The position numbers were made by a program, and so were the translations under genes. 64,000 nt of DNA from Microglena sp. YARC (taxonomy: Eukaryota > Chlorophyta > Chlorophyceae > Chlamydomonadales > Chlamydomonadaceae): positions 82,838,772-82,902,771 of the forward strand of contig CM039463.1 in assembly GCA_022414725.1 (NCBI GenBank), read 5' to 3'. Positions 10,001 through 21,100 of this stretch are shown piece after piece. The notes beneath the pieces are model-generated. The model made no database searches. It saw only the letters and a program-made list of their open reading frames with translations, and was not told where the DNA came from. Within the stretch, counting starts at the first letter, position 1; each line of letters starts with the position of its first letter.

Positions 10001-10143
10001 AAGGTCGCTGTATGAACAAGTGCGGCAGGCACTGTGTACATGCATATGGTATTGGCCCAATCAAACAGCCTGTATTCTTCTCCACAAACTGTTTAGTTGG
10101 ATGAGTTTCTCTCCCCCAACCCTCCAACCCTCCAACCCTGCAG
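10001..10143. other. Spacer with pyrimidine tract
   Basis: Nothing recognised except a C/T-rich tract at 10110-10143 ending CCCTGCAG, which would suit a splice acceptor. Confidence 0.4.
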
Positions 10144-10296
10144 GCACTGCATGAACTTGACGGTATGATAGGGATGACCCCTCAGCCAGTGGAGACAATG
10201 AGGAGATCAGATGAGAAGCACGGCATCCATGTGGAGGAGCCTCATTCATGTTTGCTCAGTGCAATCATATGGTTGCCTTGGGATCAATCTGGGCAG
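10144..10296 (+). CDS. Candidate internal exon, unknown protein
   Basis: A strong acceptor (pyrimidine tract then CTGCAG) is followed by an open phase-0 frame beginning ALHELDGMIGMTPQPVETMR and reaching a CAG|GTGGTT donor-like site at 10296. Residue mix is protein-like. The opening LxxLDxMIGM resembles a helix in AAA-type proteins, but this is too short to assign. No partner exon has been found. Confidence 0.25.
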
Positions 10297-11227
10297 GTGG
10301 TTCGTATCCCCTGTGGCATTTTTGGAACATCGTGCGTGAATGGCGGAGCATTTCTGGAATATCGTGAATGCCGGAGACAGTGAATATTGTGAATGCCGGA
10401 TACCAGAGGCTGCAAGGACTATCCAGTGCGGTATCCCTGTATTATTTAGGAATTATCTCCAAAGCGGTTTTTTGACCTTGTCATCAGCATAGTTGACATC
10501 AATGGAACTATGGGTTTAGTCAGTACACGTGCCAAGCCCAAGTGCGGCCATGCTATTGCCTCCCCATGTGCGGGATCTTCAGCACTATTGTTGTGCCTGA
10601 ATTCAGTTTGCCCCCCTGCTGCTGGTCTTGCATGACCCTTGACATCTGACTATTTCTGATAGTGCCAATAGTGGGGACTTTGGGAGACAGTGGAAACTAA
10701 GTGCATGACAGGTTATATTCCCACCTTTTCCACCAAGTGGACTGTTGTAGCAAGCATGGAAATGATACCTGATTTGTCCTCATTACCGGTTTAGGCTCTC
10801 GGCCGTGCCTTCTTGGCAATCCCTTTTTTGCTTCATAAAAGCTACACAGCCTATCCTACATACTATGGGCATTACTATCGCCTAACGATAATGCTTGCAG
10901 TCTCTTCCAGCAGCCATATATACGCACACGTCTATGGGCATGCATGTTGCTATGATATGACTTTACGACAACATTTATGGCACACTCCGTGTATTTGTGC
11001 TCGAATGCATATTGAGGCTCACTATTTGTAATCTGCCTTCTTCACGTTGATCATGGCATCAGGTTTCTGGTTCGACCCCATCGAGGTCACCTGGGCTCAC
11101 CCATATATACATATGAATGGACTTACAAGCTCATTACATGTCTCCTGCCAGTAATGTGGTTGCTTGCCGTCTTGTTCAGTAAAACAAATTGTACTGTCAC
11201 TATCACAGTACTAAACAAATGTTTGGA
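10297..11227. other. No gene recognised
   Basis: Mostly unique sequence. A B-box-like GGTTCGACCCC at 11069-11079 hints at a decayed tRNA-derived element, without a matching A box. Confidence 0.4.
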
Positions 11228-11235
11228 CCCCTCAT

Positions 11236-11421
11236 CAGGGTACTACAAAGCGCGCGCGGCAGCGCGATTTCGCTCACACTTTTTGAGCCCCACTGCGCGT
11301 TTCGCGCAGTTTTTTCAACTCCCCATGGGCGCAGCGCGCAGTTTTTTAGCTTTTTGCACTACAAATCGCTGACCTATTAGGTGCTTGTGCGCTGACAAGT
11401 TTGACAAAATGTAGTACCCTG
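11236..11421. mobile_element. hAT-like MITE family 1, copy 2
   Basis: 186 bp with ends CAGGGTACTAC and GTAGTACCCTG (perfect 11-bp inverted repeat) and the perfect 8-bp duplication CCCCTCAT (11228-11235 and 11422-11429). Confidence 0.95.
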
Positions 11422-11604
11422 CCCCTCATCCCTGTGTAGCTACAGGATGGCTGCCCCCCCTCCCTGTCGAATACAAATTAAATAGCGGAACAAGTGGAAA
11501 TTATATCTGGACTCCGGGTATTTCCACTATGGCATCATCAGAATTCCCAAACACAGGTAGTGTGAGACCAAATTCAGTTCTGCCCCCCTCTTTGGATTAC
11601 TCAA

Positions 11605-11790
11605 AGCAAGTATAGTGACCACCCATTCACCCACCCATACCCATCCCTAGACATGCACTCACTCACTCTCGCCCACATTACCACATTCACCCACCCACAT
11701 GACCCATCCATCAATACCACTCATTCACTCACCAATACCACCCTTATTCACCCACCCACATTACCCACGCATACACTCACCCCCGGGTCA
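11605..11790. repeat. CACCCA/CACTCA simple repeat
   Basis: Degenerate C/A-rich tract with repeated ACCCACCCAC and ACTCACTC units. Confidence 0.8.
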
Positions 11791-11845
11791 TTAGAGGTTA
11801 CAAAGGACTAATGTAATGCGAAGATAACGGTATGTCTTCACACAG

Positions 11846-12373
11846 ATGGGCGCTAGTTGGTCGGGTCCCTTAGGAGAACAGACCTATGCGATACTTACGC
11901 GATATCGTCAAATCTTCACATCTTCACATTTCCCAAGATCGCCGGTCAAAATTGCCGGTCAATCTGACTGGCCTGAACTCTTTCCGACTCGTGTTCGGGG
12001 GCGGATTACCTCTGAGGGCACTTTTTCGCTTACGTATCTCAGGGTTGCGGACTGTGGACGCGGCGTTTTCATTTGTCGTTTCCCTCCTGTCCTGTGGACT
12101 CAGTCTAGGGACCTGGAGCATGTCTACGATTTCCCCTTGAATAATTCGCTTCTTCGTGACTCTCGTAGCTCATTACATCAGCGCATTGTGCCCGACAAGG
12201 AAATCTGCTCTTTCACACTAGTTCCTGCAGGTTGCGAAGTAGCAACTGTAGCCTCGGGAGTTGCTGCACCTGCCTCCATGGAACTTCGGGAAGTCAGTGA
12301 GCTAATAAGTTCATTAGCCTTACAGGGCACCCAGTTGAATAATAATGCCCTGTCATGCTACATTGATTCTTGA
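11846..12373 (+). CDS. Hypothetical ORF, 175 aa
   Basis: An uninterrupted frame from ATG to TGA directly after an acceptor-like TCTTCACACAG. The composition is not repetitive. Residues 52-78 (RGRITSEGTFSLTYL, then GVFICR) loosely resemble the C-terminal half of an Ig V-type domain. No first-strand cysteine is clear, and the usual D-x-G-x-Y-x-C spacing is off by two. It may be an exon, a decayed gene or chance. No neighbours support a function. Confidence 0.3.
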   Translation: MGASWSGPLGEQTYAILTRYRQIFTSSHFPRSPVKIAGQSDWPELFPTRVRGRITSEGTFSLTYLRVADCGRGVFICRFPPVLWTQSRDLEHVYDFPLNNSLLRDSRSSLHQRIVPDKEICSFTLVPAGCEVATVASGVAAPASMELREVSELISSLALQGTQLNNNALSCYIDS

Positions 12374-13067
12374 CCCCCCCAATATTAAATTGAACGGATA
12401 AGTAAGCAACTGCTTGTGCATCCATCACCAAGGAGGCTGCCACTGCTGCTTGACGAACATTACACCACCCCCGGGGCCGACCTCCAGGGGACCCGCCAGG
12501 GCCCCCTACTATATATACCAGGCGGTAGACTAGGTCAGGGTCTACAGCGGTACTAGGACTGCAGGTACTACTACCTAATACCAGCTGGCGCACGCGGCTC
12601 ATCATGACCTGGCAGTTAGTCTCCCAGCCTGGTCACGCAGGCTTATCGTGCCCCTACCTTCTAAATTTGTAACTCAGGCATGTTGGCAATTCCTCCAAAT
12701 CCCCAATTCACGAGTTCATTATATTGCCACACACATGGCTATCCTGCACGTGATTGTTTAATGGTGATGATGATGATTTATTGACGGCACGGTGTACTTT
12801 TACCACTAATTCCGTCCTCTGACGGATTATTCAAATACACAAATTTGACTTCTGAATAAAATCCGTCTGCTGACCGGACACAAATTAGGGCCAACAAAAA
12901 CTCTGGATATCGGGAGTTATAATCCCACTCGGACCCAAAGGACAAATTTCACAAATTCACAATTTCGTCGTGTAACCGTCAAATCATATTGCTTTCTTCA
13001 ATTAAAATACCATACATGCTCAAGCAATAAACAGAATACCGGTGTACATAATTGTTACAAGGATAAA
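12374..13067. other. No gene recognised
   Basis: Contains GGGGCCGACCTCCAGGGG and similar GC-rich hairpins at 12470-12520 and A/T-rich sequence after 12700. No open frame with protein-like composition was found. Confidence 0.4.
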
Positions 13068-13196
13068 GCTCTTGTGAGAAAAACACCGCCTGACGTGCAA
13101 GCTATGCTCGAATGCCTTGAAAAGTTTTGCCATATCTACAAGGTGGAAGCAAACGTCTCCAAATCCGAGTTGGTGGTGCTTAATCGTGGATTCGCA
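13068..13196 (+). pseudogene. LINE reverse transcriptase fragment
   Basis: The frame reads ALVRKTPPDVQAMLECLEKF, then CHIYKVEANVSKSELVVLN. This is the helix and strand that follow the YADD motif in non-LTR RTs (Q-x-ML-x-x-L-x-x-F...VN-x-x-K-[ST]-E-x-V). The motif itself is not present upstream, so this is a small relic, and of a different LINE from the one at 1-8514. Confidence 0.6.
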
Positions 13197-13263
13197 TTGA
13201 CATTGATTTATTTATTGGCATTGATGAGACCAGGGGGGGGCCATCAATGCCAGTATTTCCCCG

Positions 13264-13471
13264 GTAATGATAACGCCTGGTGGGGCGTGGTGTTAAGGGA
13301 GCCCGTCGTACGCGGGTAGGGAGCGGTCTCCTACCTCAACTGGACAAGCTACCATCGCGGTTGACGACGACCTGCAACGCCAAGAGCGACCGAAGGGGGA
13401 GTCGAACCCCCGACTCTTCGTTCCTTAGCAATCTGGTCTACCACTAGACCATTGTAATCGCTAAAGGGGCT
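13264..13471 (-). mobile_element. tRNA-derived SINE, copy 1 (minus)
   Basis: 208 bp between perfect 12-bp duplications AGTATTTCCCCG (13252-13263 and 13472-13483). On the minus strand the head has A-box TGGTCTAGTGGTAG and B-box GGGTTCGACTCCC, resembling tRNA-Glu/Gly types. The body and tail (CCCTTAACACCACGCC, CCACCAGGCG) match the LINE 3' end at 8440-8501. Confidence 0.92.
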
Positions 13472-13483
13472 AGTATTTCCCCG

Positions 13484-13723
13484 CTATATATGGCGATCGC
13501 TACTTTTGACCCCGTTTCAGATAAATTTTCGCCATAAAAAAAGTAAAAAAAAGTTTGCCCTAAAAGCCACAAAAAGCACTAAACGCTGTCCCTGGAGGAG
13601 GCCTAAAACCATAAACCTAGAAAAAACCCACTTTTAGATTTTAAGAAAACTGGATGAGACCAGTAGGTGGCTGATAAATAATCAAGTCATATACGCCTAT
13701 CCATCAAGCAAGATGCTGTGTAC

Positions 13724-13763
<40 letters not shown>

Positions 13764-13953
13764 CATATTTTTTGTCCGCTAGCCATGACAGGAAAGGGAA
13801 CACTCACAGGGCTTGTGACAGGCAATGCCGTGCAGCCAACAAAAACATTCGGGCCCCGAGTTGTGCGCTATGAAACTTGTTTACATGGCTCTAGCCTTAT
13901 TTTAGTATTGGTGCAAAGAGGTGGCGTAGCTATGTGGACCTGAGCTTGTCATA
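13484..13953. other. A/T-rich spacer with TAA microsatellite
   Basis: (TAA)n at 13724-13761. The string CTAGAAAAAACCCACTTTT at 13618-13636 also occurs after the duplicated ERF exon copies near 57587, so a small repeat is shared. Confidence 0.7.
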
Positions 13954-14041
13954 TTATTCCTCATCCTCGTCGTCCTCAAAGCCAGGGATGTACAACAGCT
14001 GTATATCGTACATCGCATCGGAACCGCGGGGCATGCTGGGC
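13954..14041 (-). CDS. Candidate 3'-terminal exon, unknown gene
   Basis: On the minus strand GCTTTCACGCAG precedes an exon reading SMPRGSDAMYDIQLLYIPGF followed by EDDEDEE and TAA at 13954-13956. The acidic C-terminus and good acceptor look genuine. I do not recognise the protein, and no upstream exon is evident in the repeat-filled sequence to the right. Confidence 0.35.
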
Positions 14042-14077
14042 CTGCGTGAAAGCAAGCGGATGTTACAAAGATTTGGT

Positions 14078-14200
14078 GAACTCAAGCCATTGGACGTGCG
14101 TCAAAAAGGATGAAAAACAGCTTTGGGTCAGAACATGAACTCAAGCCAATGGACGTGCGTCAAAAATGATGAAAAACAGCTTTGGGTCAGAACATGAACT
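14078..14200. repeat. 59-bp tandem duplication
   Basis: Two copies of a 59-bp unit starting GAACTCAAGCCATTGGACG, spaced 59 bp apart. Confidence 0.9.
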
Positions 14201-14217
14201 CAGAGCCCCTGCCGGTA

Positions 14218-14345
14218 AAACGATTGTTTGAGGTTTAGTTCATCAATGCTTTTTCTTTTGAAGCCCTTCCTATCACGGTATGGCAAGTCCCTTCAGCCTA
14301 TCTGGCCTACCCCTGGACTGTAACAAACAGACATACATACAAACA
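14218..14345 (+). repeat. Dispersed repeat E, copy 1
   Basis: Matches 57028-57160 in an ERF-gene intron (AAACGATTGTTTG, GCCCTTCCTA, CCTACCCCTGGACTGTAAC), about 85% by eye. A partial third copy lies at 56938-57000. Confidence 0.8.
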
Positions 14346-14551
14346 TAAACAATGGGGGACACAGAAAACTCGCAAGGTGAAAACCTACCTGGTGCAAACT
14401 CACCTCACAACTATGATTCCTGACCTACAGTATCAGGACTCAGTCAGGGCTTGCTGTGGCATTACTGCATTACCCCTGATGACTTCAGTGTTTAAATTAT
14501 GTACGCTTTTACAGACTCTGGCTTTTATAAATCCTTCTATGTCTCTATCGA

Positions 14552-14690
14552 ACATTGAAAATTAGTACGAGCTGCAACAGGACGTGAGATTGAGAGAAAC
14601 CTCCCGTTTGCATGCATGTGAACATACTGGAGAATGGCTACCAAGTTGGGTTTATTTGGTTCCGCAGACCCTCTGCACCGGAGATTGGAC
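14552..14690 (-). repeat. Dispersed repeat C, copy 1 (minus)
   Basis: Reverse complement of 38528-38665 (CCCGTTTGCATGCATGTG, GGGTTTATTTGGTT), about 80% by eye. The other copy is preceded by a tRNA-like B box, so this is probably a 5'-truncated SINE. Confidence 0.75.
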
Positions 14691-14761
14691 TACTGCGCTC
14701 TTTGGCTCTATCTTCTCTTCCAGGTGCCGTACTGAGGACCTTCGGGGATGAACAAATGGAC

Positions 14762-14967
14762 AAGTTCTATGCAGCGTCGCCTGCGTCGCTAAAAAATGGC
14801 GTAGAGTGATAGCGAGGGAGCGACAGGTGCAGGTGGCAACGGAAGCGAGTTAGTTACGAGGCCGTTGGCTGACGTGTCGGGCGCCATCACGGTCAGATGG
14901 ATGGATGGTCGGACGGACAAATGGGTAACACTGGGGGCTCCCGCTCCCCAGAAGGGGGGGCTCCGCC
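14762..14967 (+). repeat. VNTR-bearing retroposon family A, copy 1
   Basis: Begins AGTTCTATGCAGCGTCGCC, continues GGGAGCGACAGG and GGCTGACGTG, has a short GATG array, and ends GGGGGGCTCCGCC followed by A-rich sequence. Other copies are at 36342-36711 (plus) and 61695-61909 (minus). Confidence 0.85.
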
Positions 14968-14998
14968 AAAAACAAAATAGTAACCTAACCTTCCACAT

Positions 14999-15184
14999 CA
15001 GGGTACTACAAAGCGCGCGCGGCAGCGCGTTTACAAGCACGCTTTTTGAGCCCCACTGCGCATTTCGCACAGTTTTTTCAACCCCCTGTGGGCGCAGCGC
15101 GCAGTTTTTGCACTAGAAAGCGCTGATCAACTTGACGTTTGTGCGCTTTAAGCGCTGACCAATTTGACAAAAAGTAGTACCCTG
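14999..15184. mobile_element. hAT-like MITE family 1, copy 3
   Basis: 186 bp, 11-bp inverted ends CAGGGTACTAC/GTAGTACCCTG, perfect 8-bp duplication TTCCACAT (14991-14998 and 15185-15192). Nearly identical to copy 2. Confidence 0.95.
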
Positions 15185-15199
15185 TTCCACATACTGCCT

Positions 15200-15280
15200 T
15201 GAGGCCTCTGGGGGATGAATGGATGGATGGATGGATAGATGAATGGTTGAATGAATGGATGAATGAATGAATGGATGAAT
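15200..15280. repeat. GGAT/GAAT simple repeat
   Basis: Imperfect tetranucleotide array GATGGATGGATG passing into GAATGAATG. Confidence 0.9.
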
Positions 15281-15865
15281 ACATGATCAAACTCACCTTC
15301 CATGTGCCACCTTGAGGCCGTTTGGGATAGAATAAATGAATACAAATGAACACATGGCTACCAGTACAAGATTCGACCCACGCACCTTCCAGGTGCCACC
15401 TTTAGGCCGTTTGGGATAGAATATATGAATACAAATGAACACATGGCTACCAGTACAAGATTTGACCCACGCACCATCCAGGTGCCACCTTTAGGCCGTT
15501 TGGGATAGAATTCATGAATACAAATGAACACATGGCTACCAGTACAAGATTTGACCCACGCACCATCCAGGTGCCACCTTTAGGCCATTTGGGGTAGAAT
15601 ACATGAATACAAATGAACACATGACTACCAGTACAAGATTCAACCCACGCACCTTCCAGGTGCCACCTTGAGGCCGTTTGGGATAGAATACATGAATACA
15701 AATGAACACATGGCTACCAGTACAAGATTTGACCCACGCACCATCCAGGTGCCACCTTTAGGCCGTTTGGGATAGAATACATGAATACAAATGAACACAT
15801 GGCTACCAGTACAAGAGTTGACCCACGCACCATCCAGGTGCCGCTTTGAGACCATTTGGGAATGC
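15281..15865. repeat. 89-bp minisatellite
   Basis: About six units of 89 bp, for example CACATGGCTACCAGTACAAG at 15351, 15440 and 15529. Each unit contains CCAGGTGCCACCTTTAGG. Confidence 0.95.
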
Positions 15866-15997
15866 GAGCGATTCAGGAATATACAATTGCCTCGATTCAC
15901 CTGGCTTCATTCATGCTCCTCAGTCCCTCATCCAGTCCAGCATCAACCTGGCCAGAGCCAACCCTGAGGGCCAGGAAGCCAACCATGGTGAAGAATG

Positions 15998-17100
15998 AAT
16001 GTGGGTCATGAATGTAAAGTATGAATGTGAAGTATGAATGTGGATCATGAATGTGAAGTATGAATGTGAATCATGGATGTGAAGTATGAATGTGGATCAT
16101 GAATGTGAAGTATGAATGTGAATCATGAATGTGAAGTATGAATGTGGATCATGAATGTGAAGTATGAATGTGAAGTTTGCATGTGAAGTATGAATGTGGA
16201 TCATGAATGTGAAGTATGAATGTGCATCATGAATGTGAAGTATGAATGTGGATCATGAATGTGAAGTATGAATGTGAAGTATGAATGTGGATCATGAATG
16301 TGAAGTATGAATGTGAAGTTTGAATGTGAAGTATGAATGTGAATCATGAATGTGAAGTATGAATGTGCATCATGAATGTGAAGTATGAATGTGAATCATG
16401 AATGTGAAGTATGAATGTGAAGTTTGAATGTGAAGTATGAATGTGCATCATGAATGTGAAGTATGAATGTGGATCATGAATGTGAAGTATGAATGTGAAG
16501 TATGAATGTGGATCATGAATGTGAAGTATGAATGTGAAGTTTGAATGTGAAGTATTAATTTGAATCATGAATGTGAAGTATGAATGTGAATCATGAATGT
16601 GAAGTATGAATGTGCATCATGAATGTGAAGTATGAATGTGAAGTTTGAATGTGAAGTATGAATGTGCATCATGAATGTGAAGTATGAATGTGAAGTTTGA
16701 ATGTGAAGTATGATTGTGCATCATGAATGTGAAGTATGAATGTGAAGTATGAATGTGCATCATGAATGTGAAGTATGAATGTGAATCATGAATGTGAAGT
16801 ATGAATGTGGATCATGAATGTGAAGTATGAATGTGAAGTTTGAATGTGAAGTATTAATTTGAATCATGAGTGTGAAGTATGAATGTGAATCATTAATGTG
16901 AAGTATGAATGTGGATCATGAATGTGAATCATGAATGTGAAGTTTGAATGTGAAGTATGAATGTGCAACATGAATGTGAAGTATGAATGTGAAGTTTGAA
17001 TGTGAAGTATGAATGTGCATCATGAATGTGAAGTATGAATGTGAAGTTTGAATGTGAAGTATGAATTTGAATCATGAACGTGAAGTATGAATGTGAAGCA
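15998..17100. repeat. 13-bp minisatellite, ATGAATGTGAAGT
   Basis: About 1.1 kb of 13-bp units alternating ATGAATGTGAAGT with ATGAATGTGGATC or ATGAATGTGCATC, so the period is often 26 bp. Some units have TTGAATGTGAAGT. Confidence 0.97.
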
Positions 17101-17109
17101 TTGAAATGA

Positions 17110-17393
17110 TTACAAGGGAGTGGTGTGGGAGGGAGGGAGTGTGCGTGTGCTTGTGTGTGTGGGTGGGTGAGTATGTGGGTGGGTGGGTGGGAGGGATTGA
17201 ATCTCTTCCAGAAGCTGTCTGGGGCCATTAGTGGTTGGTTGGTTGATTGGTTGGTGTGCTGGTTGGTTGGTTAGTTGGCTAGTTGGTAAGCTGGTTGGAT
17301 ATATAAGGCTTGAAGGAGAAGCCGGCGTTTTAGATGTTGGATGGGCAGTGGACTTGCCTTGGTGTGCTGGTTGGTTGGTTGGTTGGTTGGATG
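17110..17393. repeat. G/T-rich simple sequence (GGTT)n
   Basis: GTGTGTGG and GGTTGGTTGG tracts. The pre-insertion site of the LTR element lies at its end, and GATGTTGGATGGGCAGTGGA at 17334-17353 recurs beyond the element at about 22152. Confidence 0.9.
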
Positions 17394-17642
17394 TGTTATT
17401 CACCGGGTTTCACCGGCTCACCTAGAGTGACTTAGAGTGCACAGGTCTACCTCCCTGCTGCACTGTACTGCGATGCCGCTGCCAGCTATGGCACGGACTC
17501 TGATGCCGGTACCCTGAGGTGCCGCGCCATCTCAGTACTTCCTCCTAGCGCATTGATCGAATGCTTTATCTAACTGTAAAGATCTTATCCTTACTGACTT
17601 CCCCTCGTCTCTGTGCCTTGCACATAACTCCGGAAATTCACA
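17394..17642 (+). repeat. 5' LTR of Gag-only element
   Basis: Starts TGTTATTCACCGGG, ends AAATTCACA. Next to it GGTTACGGTCCCATTCGC (17643-17660) occupies the primer-binding position. Confidence 0.95.
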
Positions 17643-18188
17643 GGTTACGGTCCCATTCGCTTTAGATTGTCCTTGCTTTAACGGTATTCCGAGCAGAGGA
17701 CATTTTGATTGTTGTCGTGCGGAACGCTACAATTGAAAGGATCGAGTAAGGCTCTCCAACCGACAAGAACCTCCCCGTTGGGATACCTTTTCTTGTGCGG
17801 AACCATCATCCGCGTTCGGATTGATTATGCTCCATTGAGCCTCAAGCTGTCTTCCAGCACACCCCACTGACAACACATCTCCACAACCACTGCGCCCCCA
17901 CCGCCCCTCCCCATCTCCCACGTCCCGTTGCGTAAGCAACCTCAGCCGCTCTCAACCACCTCCTGACCTCTCACCTCTCAAATCTCTCCACAGTTGGCCT
18001 CCACCTCCAACCCTTTCCCCTCCCAAACCCTCCTCACAACCCTACTCCAGTTGCTTGCAACCTCCGCCGTCTCCTCCCCCTCAAGACCACGTACCCCAGA
18101 TCTTGAGTTTTATACTCTACTCAGATCTCGACTATCCACTCCCCAACTTTCCCCTCAAACTGCTCTTCCCTTGCGCCGGCGCACCACC

Positions 18189-21100
18189 ATGGACATGCCG
18201 CAATGCACTAAGTTTGACGGTAAGGGAACTCTTGACACCTTCGCAACCTAGTACAAGGACATGACCAGCGCTATGCTGGACAACATCTGCAGGCACTCGG
18301 TGCTTGATGGAGACAGATATTTCATTCCGCTGTCAGAGCCGATAGATGGCATGCACTATCTTTCCTCCCCTTATAATAGGATCACTGCAATCAGCAACTT
18401 TCTTGCTATGGACCACATTTGCAACTCAGTTCATTCATCTATTGCTGCTATCCTTCGAGACCGCACAAACAATGCGGCATCTGCCTTGCGTTATCTGCGA
18501 AACGAGTATGGATCAGGGTTCATGCTCGTCCCCCTTATCCAAACTCCCATTCCCACAACTCTCAAATCCCTGAACTTCTCCCACCACTCCATCCATCGCA
18601 ATGCAGCTCTTCCAGTCCGACGTGCATCCAGGTCTCCATCAGACTCAAATGCGCCACCTCCTCCGCCATTTGTGGATGCTCCACCACCGCCACCAAAGCC
18701 GCTATGCCCCAATGATCCTCTTGCCCTCTGCCCTCTGGACGACGCCAAACTGCTGGCTCAACTCCGCAGAAGTGCAGAGAAACAACTGGAGAAGGACCCC
18801 AACTTCTTCAAAGACATCAAAGAAGGTCGCTACAAAGCGCAACCTCAACCGCCTCCTGGCCCATCCAGGCCGCCCCCGGCAAACCAGTCGACTGCGACTG
18901 GCATTCCCTCTTCGGCGGGCAAGGAATTCTGGATAGGCGATGATGATCCTGCTGAGATGCCTGACCAACCTGGAGACCAGGCATCCGCTGCACCTGAGGT
19001 GCCTCCTGTACACCCGGATGCCCATCTGCCTGGGTGGTATCCAGAATGGAAAGAAGACCTGATCAAGCAGCGGGACGACATGATTGAGGGTAAGATATCC
19101 AGTCCTCTGCCCTATCCTGCTGGTGATCCTGTCCTCCACACTGTCTCAGAGACAGGAAACTCCCCCACTCTGCAGAACACCCACAGTAGTAGAGACCAAC
19201 GAGACCATGACCCCACCCCTGCTGATGATTCTGTCCTCCACACTGTCTCAGAGATAGGAAACTCCCCCACTCTGCAGATCACCCACAGTAGTGGAGACCA
19301 ACAAGAAGATGCAACTACTTCTGATCTGGATACCCCTGAGCACCCCTCAGGCACCACATTTATGTGTTTCTATCCCTCTCAACCCATGGCAAATGACTGG
19401 GTACTCAGTTCGGATTCCATCCACCACCTTACCTACAACAAATATTCCCTCATCAGAATCACACCTCTCTCTCCTCCAGTACCAGTGTTCTTCCTAGGGC
19501 ATCCCCATCCACGCATGTGCTCCTCCACAGGCACAGCTATTGTCCAAGCAAGGGATGGGCTGGTCCTGACCCTCAGAGATGTTCATATATGCCCCATTGA
19601 ACATGACCCCATGCCACTAATTATCCCACATATTGGCATCCCAATGCAACTCTTAAGCATTCCAGCTTTGATGAGACAAGACAATGATCTTACCCTTTCT
19701 TTGGATGATTGCCAGGCTACCCTATGCTTCCCCCTTCAAGAAGAAGATGAGCCTGGGCCATCATCCCAGCCTGTCCTGATCTGCCCCAACAGTGCAAAGG
19801 GGGGAGTGTATGCTACAGATGTGTTCTACCCCATGCCTACTGATCATCCAGATCATGACAGCCCAGTTGACCCATGGTACCTCAACCCTAACGTCACGGT
19901 ACATCACTTCTGCTTGGCAGGAAGAGCCAAGTGGACTCAACGGTTCAAGGCCTCTGCGGACCGCTTACATGAACTGGCATCACATCCTCCAGTTCCTCCT
20001 CCTCCACCGTCACCACCAGCTCCTGCTCCTCCCCCTCCTTCACCACTGCCTCAACCAGCTCCTGTCTCCCCACCTTCTCCTTCTGCTGGTCCCACACAGC
20101 CTACTTCTACCGGCCCTATCCCGGCTGGCTCTCACCTGCCCACATACCATACCAGGAAGAAAGATCACAGAAAACCAGATATGACATGCTGGAACTGTGA
20201 TGGATTTGGACATAGCTCACGGCAGTGTCCCTCACCAGACACAGGCCTGGCTTTCAAACCACCCCTGAACTCCCTTCTCATGCCCAAACCACTAGGTCCT
20301 CCTGTACCAGTGCCTCTACCTACCTCTGAGCAAAGAGCTCCTGCCACTGTTAGGTACCAGAAGAAATCTAATGGTGAGCCTTCCCCAGATTGCCTGTACT
20401 GGTCTGACTGCCACAGAGAAGCAGGATATACAGAGGCCTTGCCAGATTATGTCCCCAGCAGTAGCCAGGATGATGATGACATTGATGTTACTAAACAGCT
20501 GGCCCACATGAAAGCCTCCATGCTAGAGATCTATAGGAAAAGGTACCCATCTGTAGCCAGCCAGAAGGCAGATCTGCCACCAGTAGAACCACCAGTAGAG
20601 CCACCAGTAGAGCCACCGATTGACCCACCAGTAGAGCCACCAGTAGAGCCACCAGTAGAGCAACCTGCAGATCCACCTGTAGAACTAGCCACTGCCACCC
20701 AATCCTTGCTCAAAGAGGACATACTCCTCCACACCATGGCCCCTACTGGCATCACTGACTTCTCCCCAAGCAGCACACCAACCACTTCAGAGCCAGGTTC
20801 CCAAGCTGACATCCAGAATAATGCTCACATATCTGCTGTCAGTTACACTCTTGAGAACCACCAGGAGGGATACTATCCCCTGGGGGAACTGATGGAAATA
20901 TTAGATCACATGATGCTACTGCCCACCCCACCCTGCATAGTCAACATGCTCAGGGTCCCCTTGTACACCTTGATCCACGATTTCTATGCAAGGTACAGGC
21001 ACCTGAGGTCCCTACCAAACCAAGTCTGGAGAGAGCAGGATATGCCCACTAACCCTGCCTATGTCATTACCCCTATCCACATGCACTCTAAGCTGCTAGC

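Noticed and set aside
13380..13465. tRNA-like cloverleaf sequence on the minus strand
   Set aside because: It is the head of a SINE bounded by a 12-bp target duplication, and no proper acceptor stem is seen.
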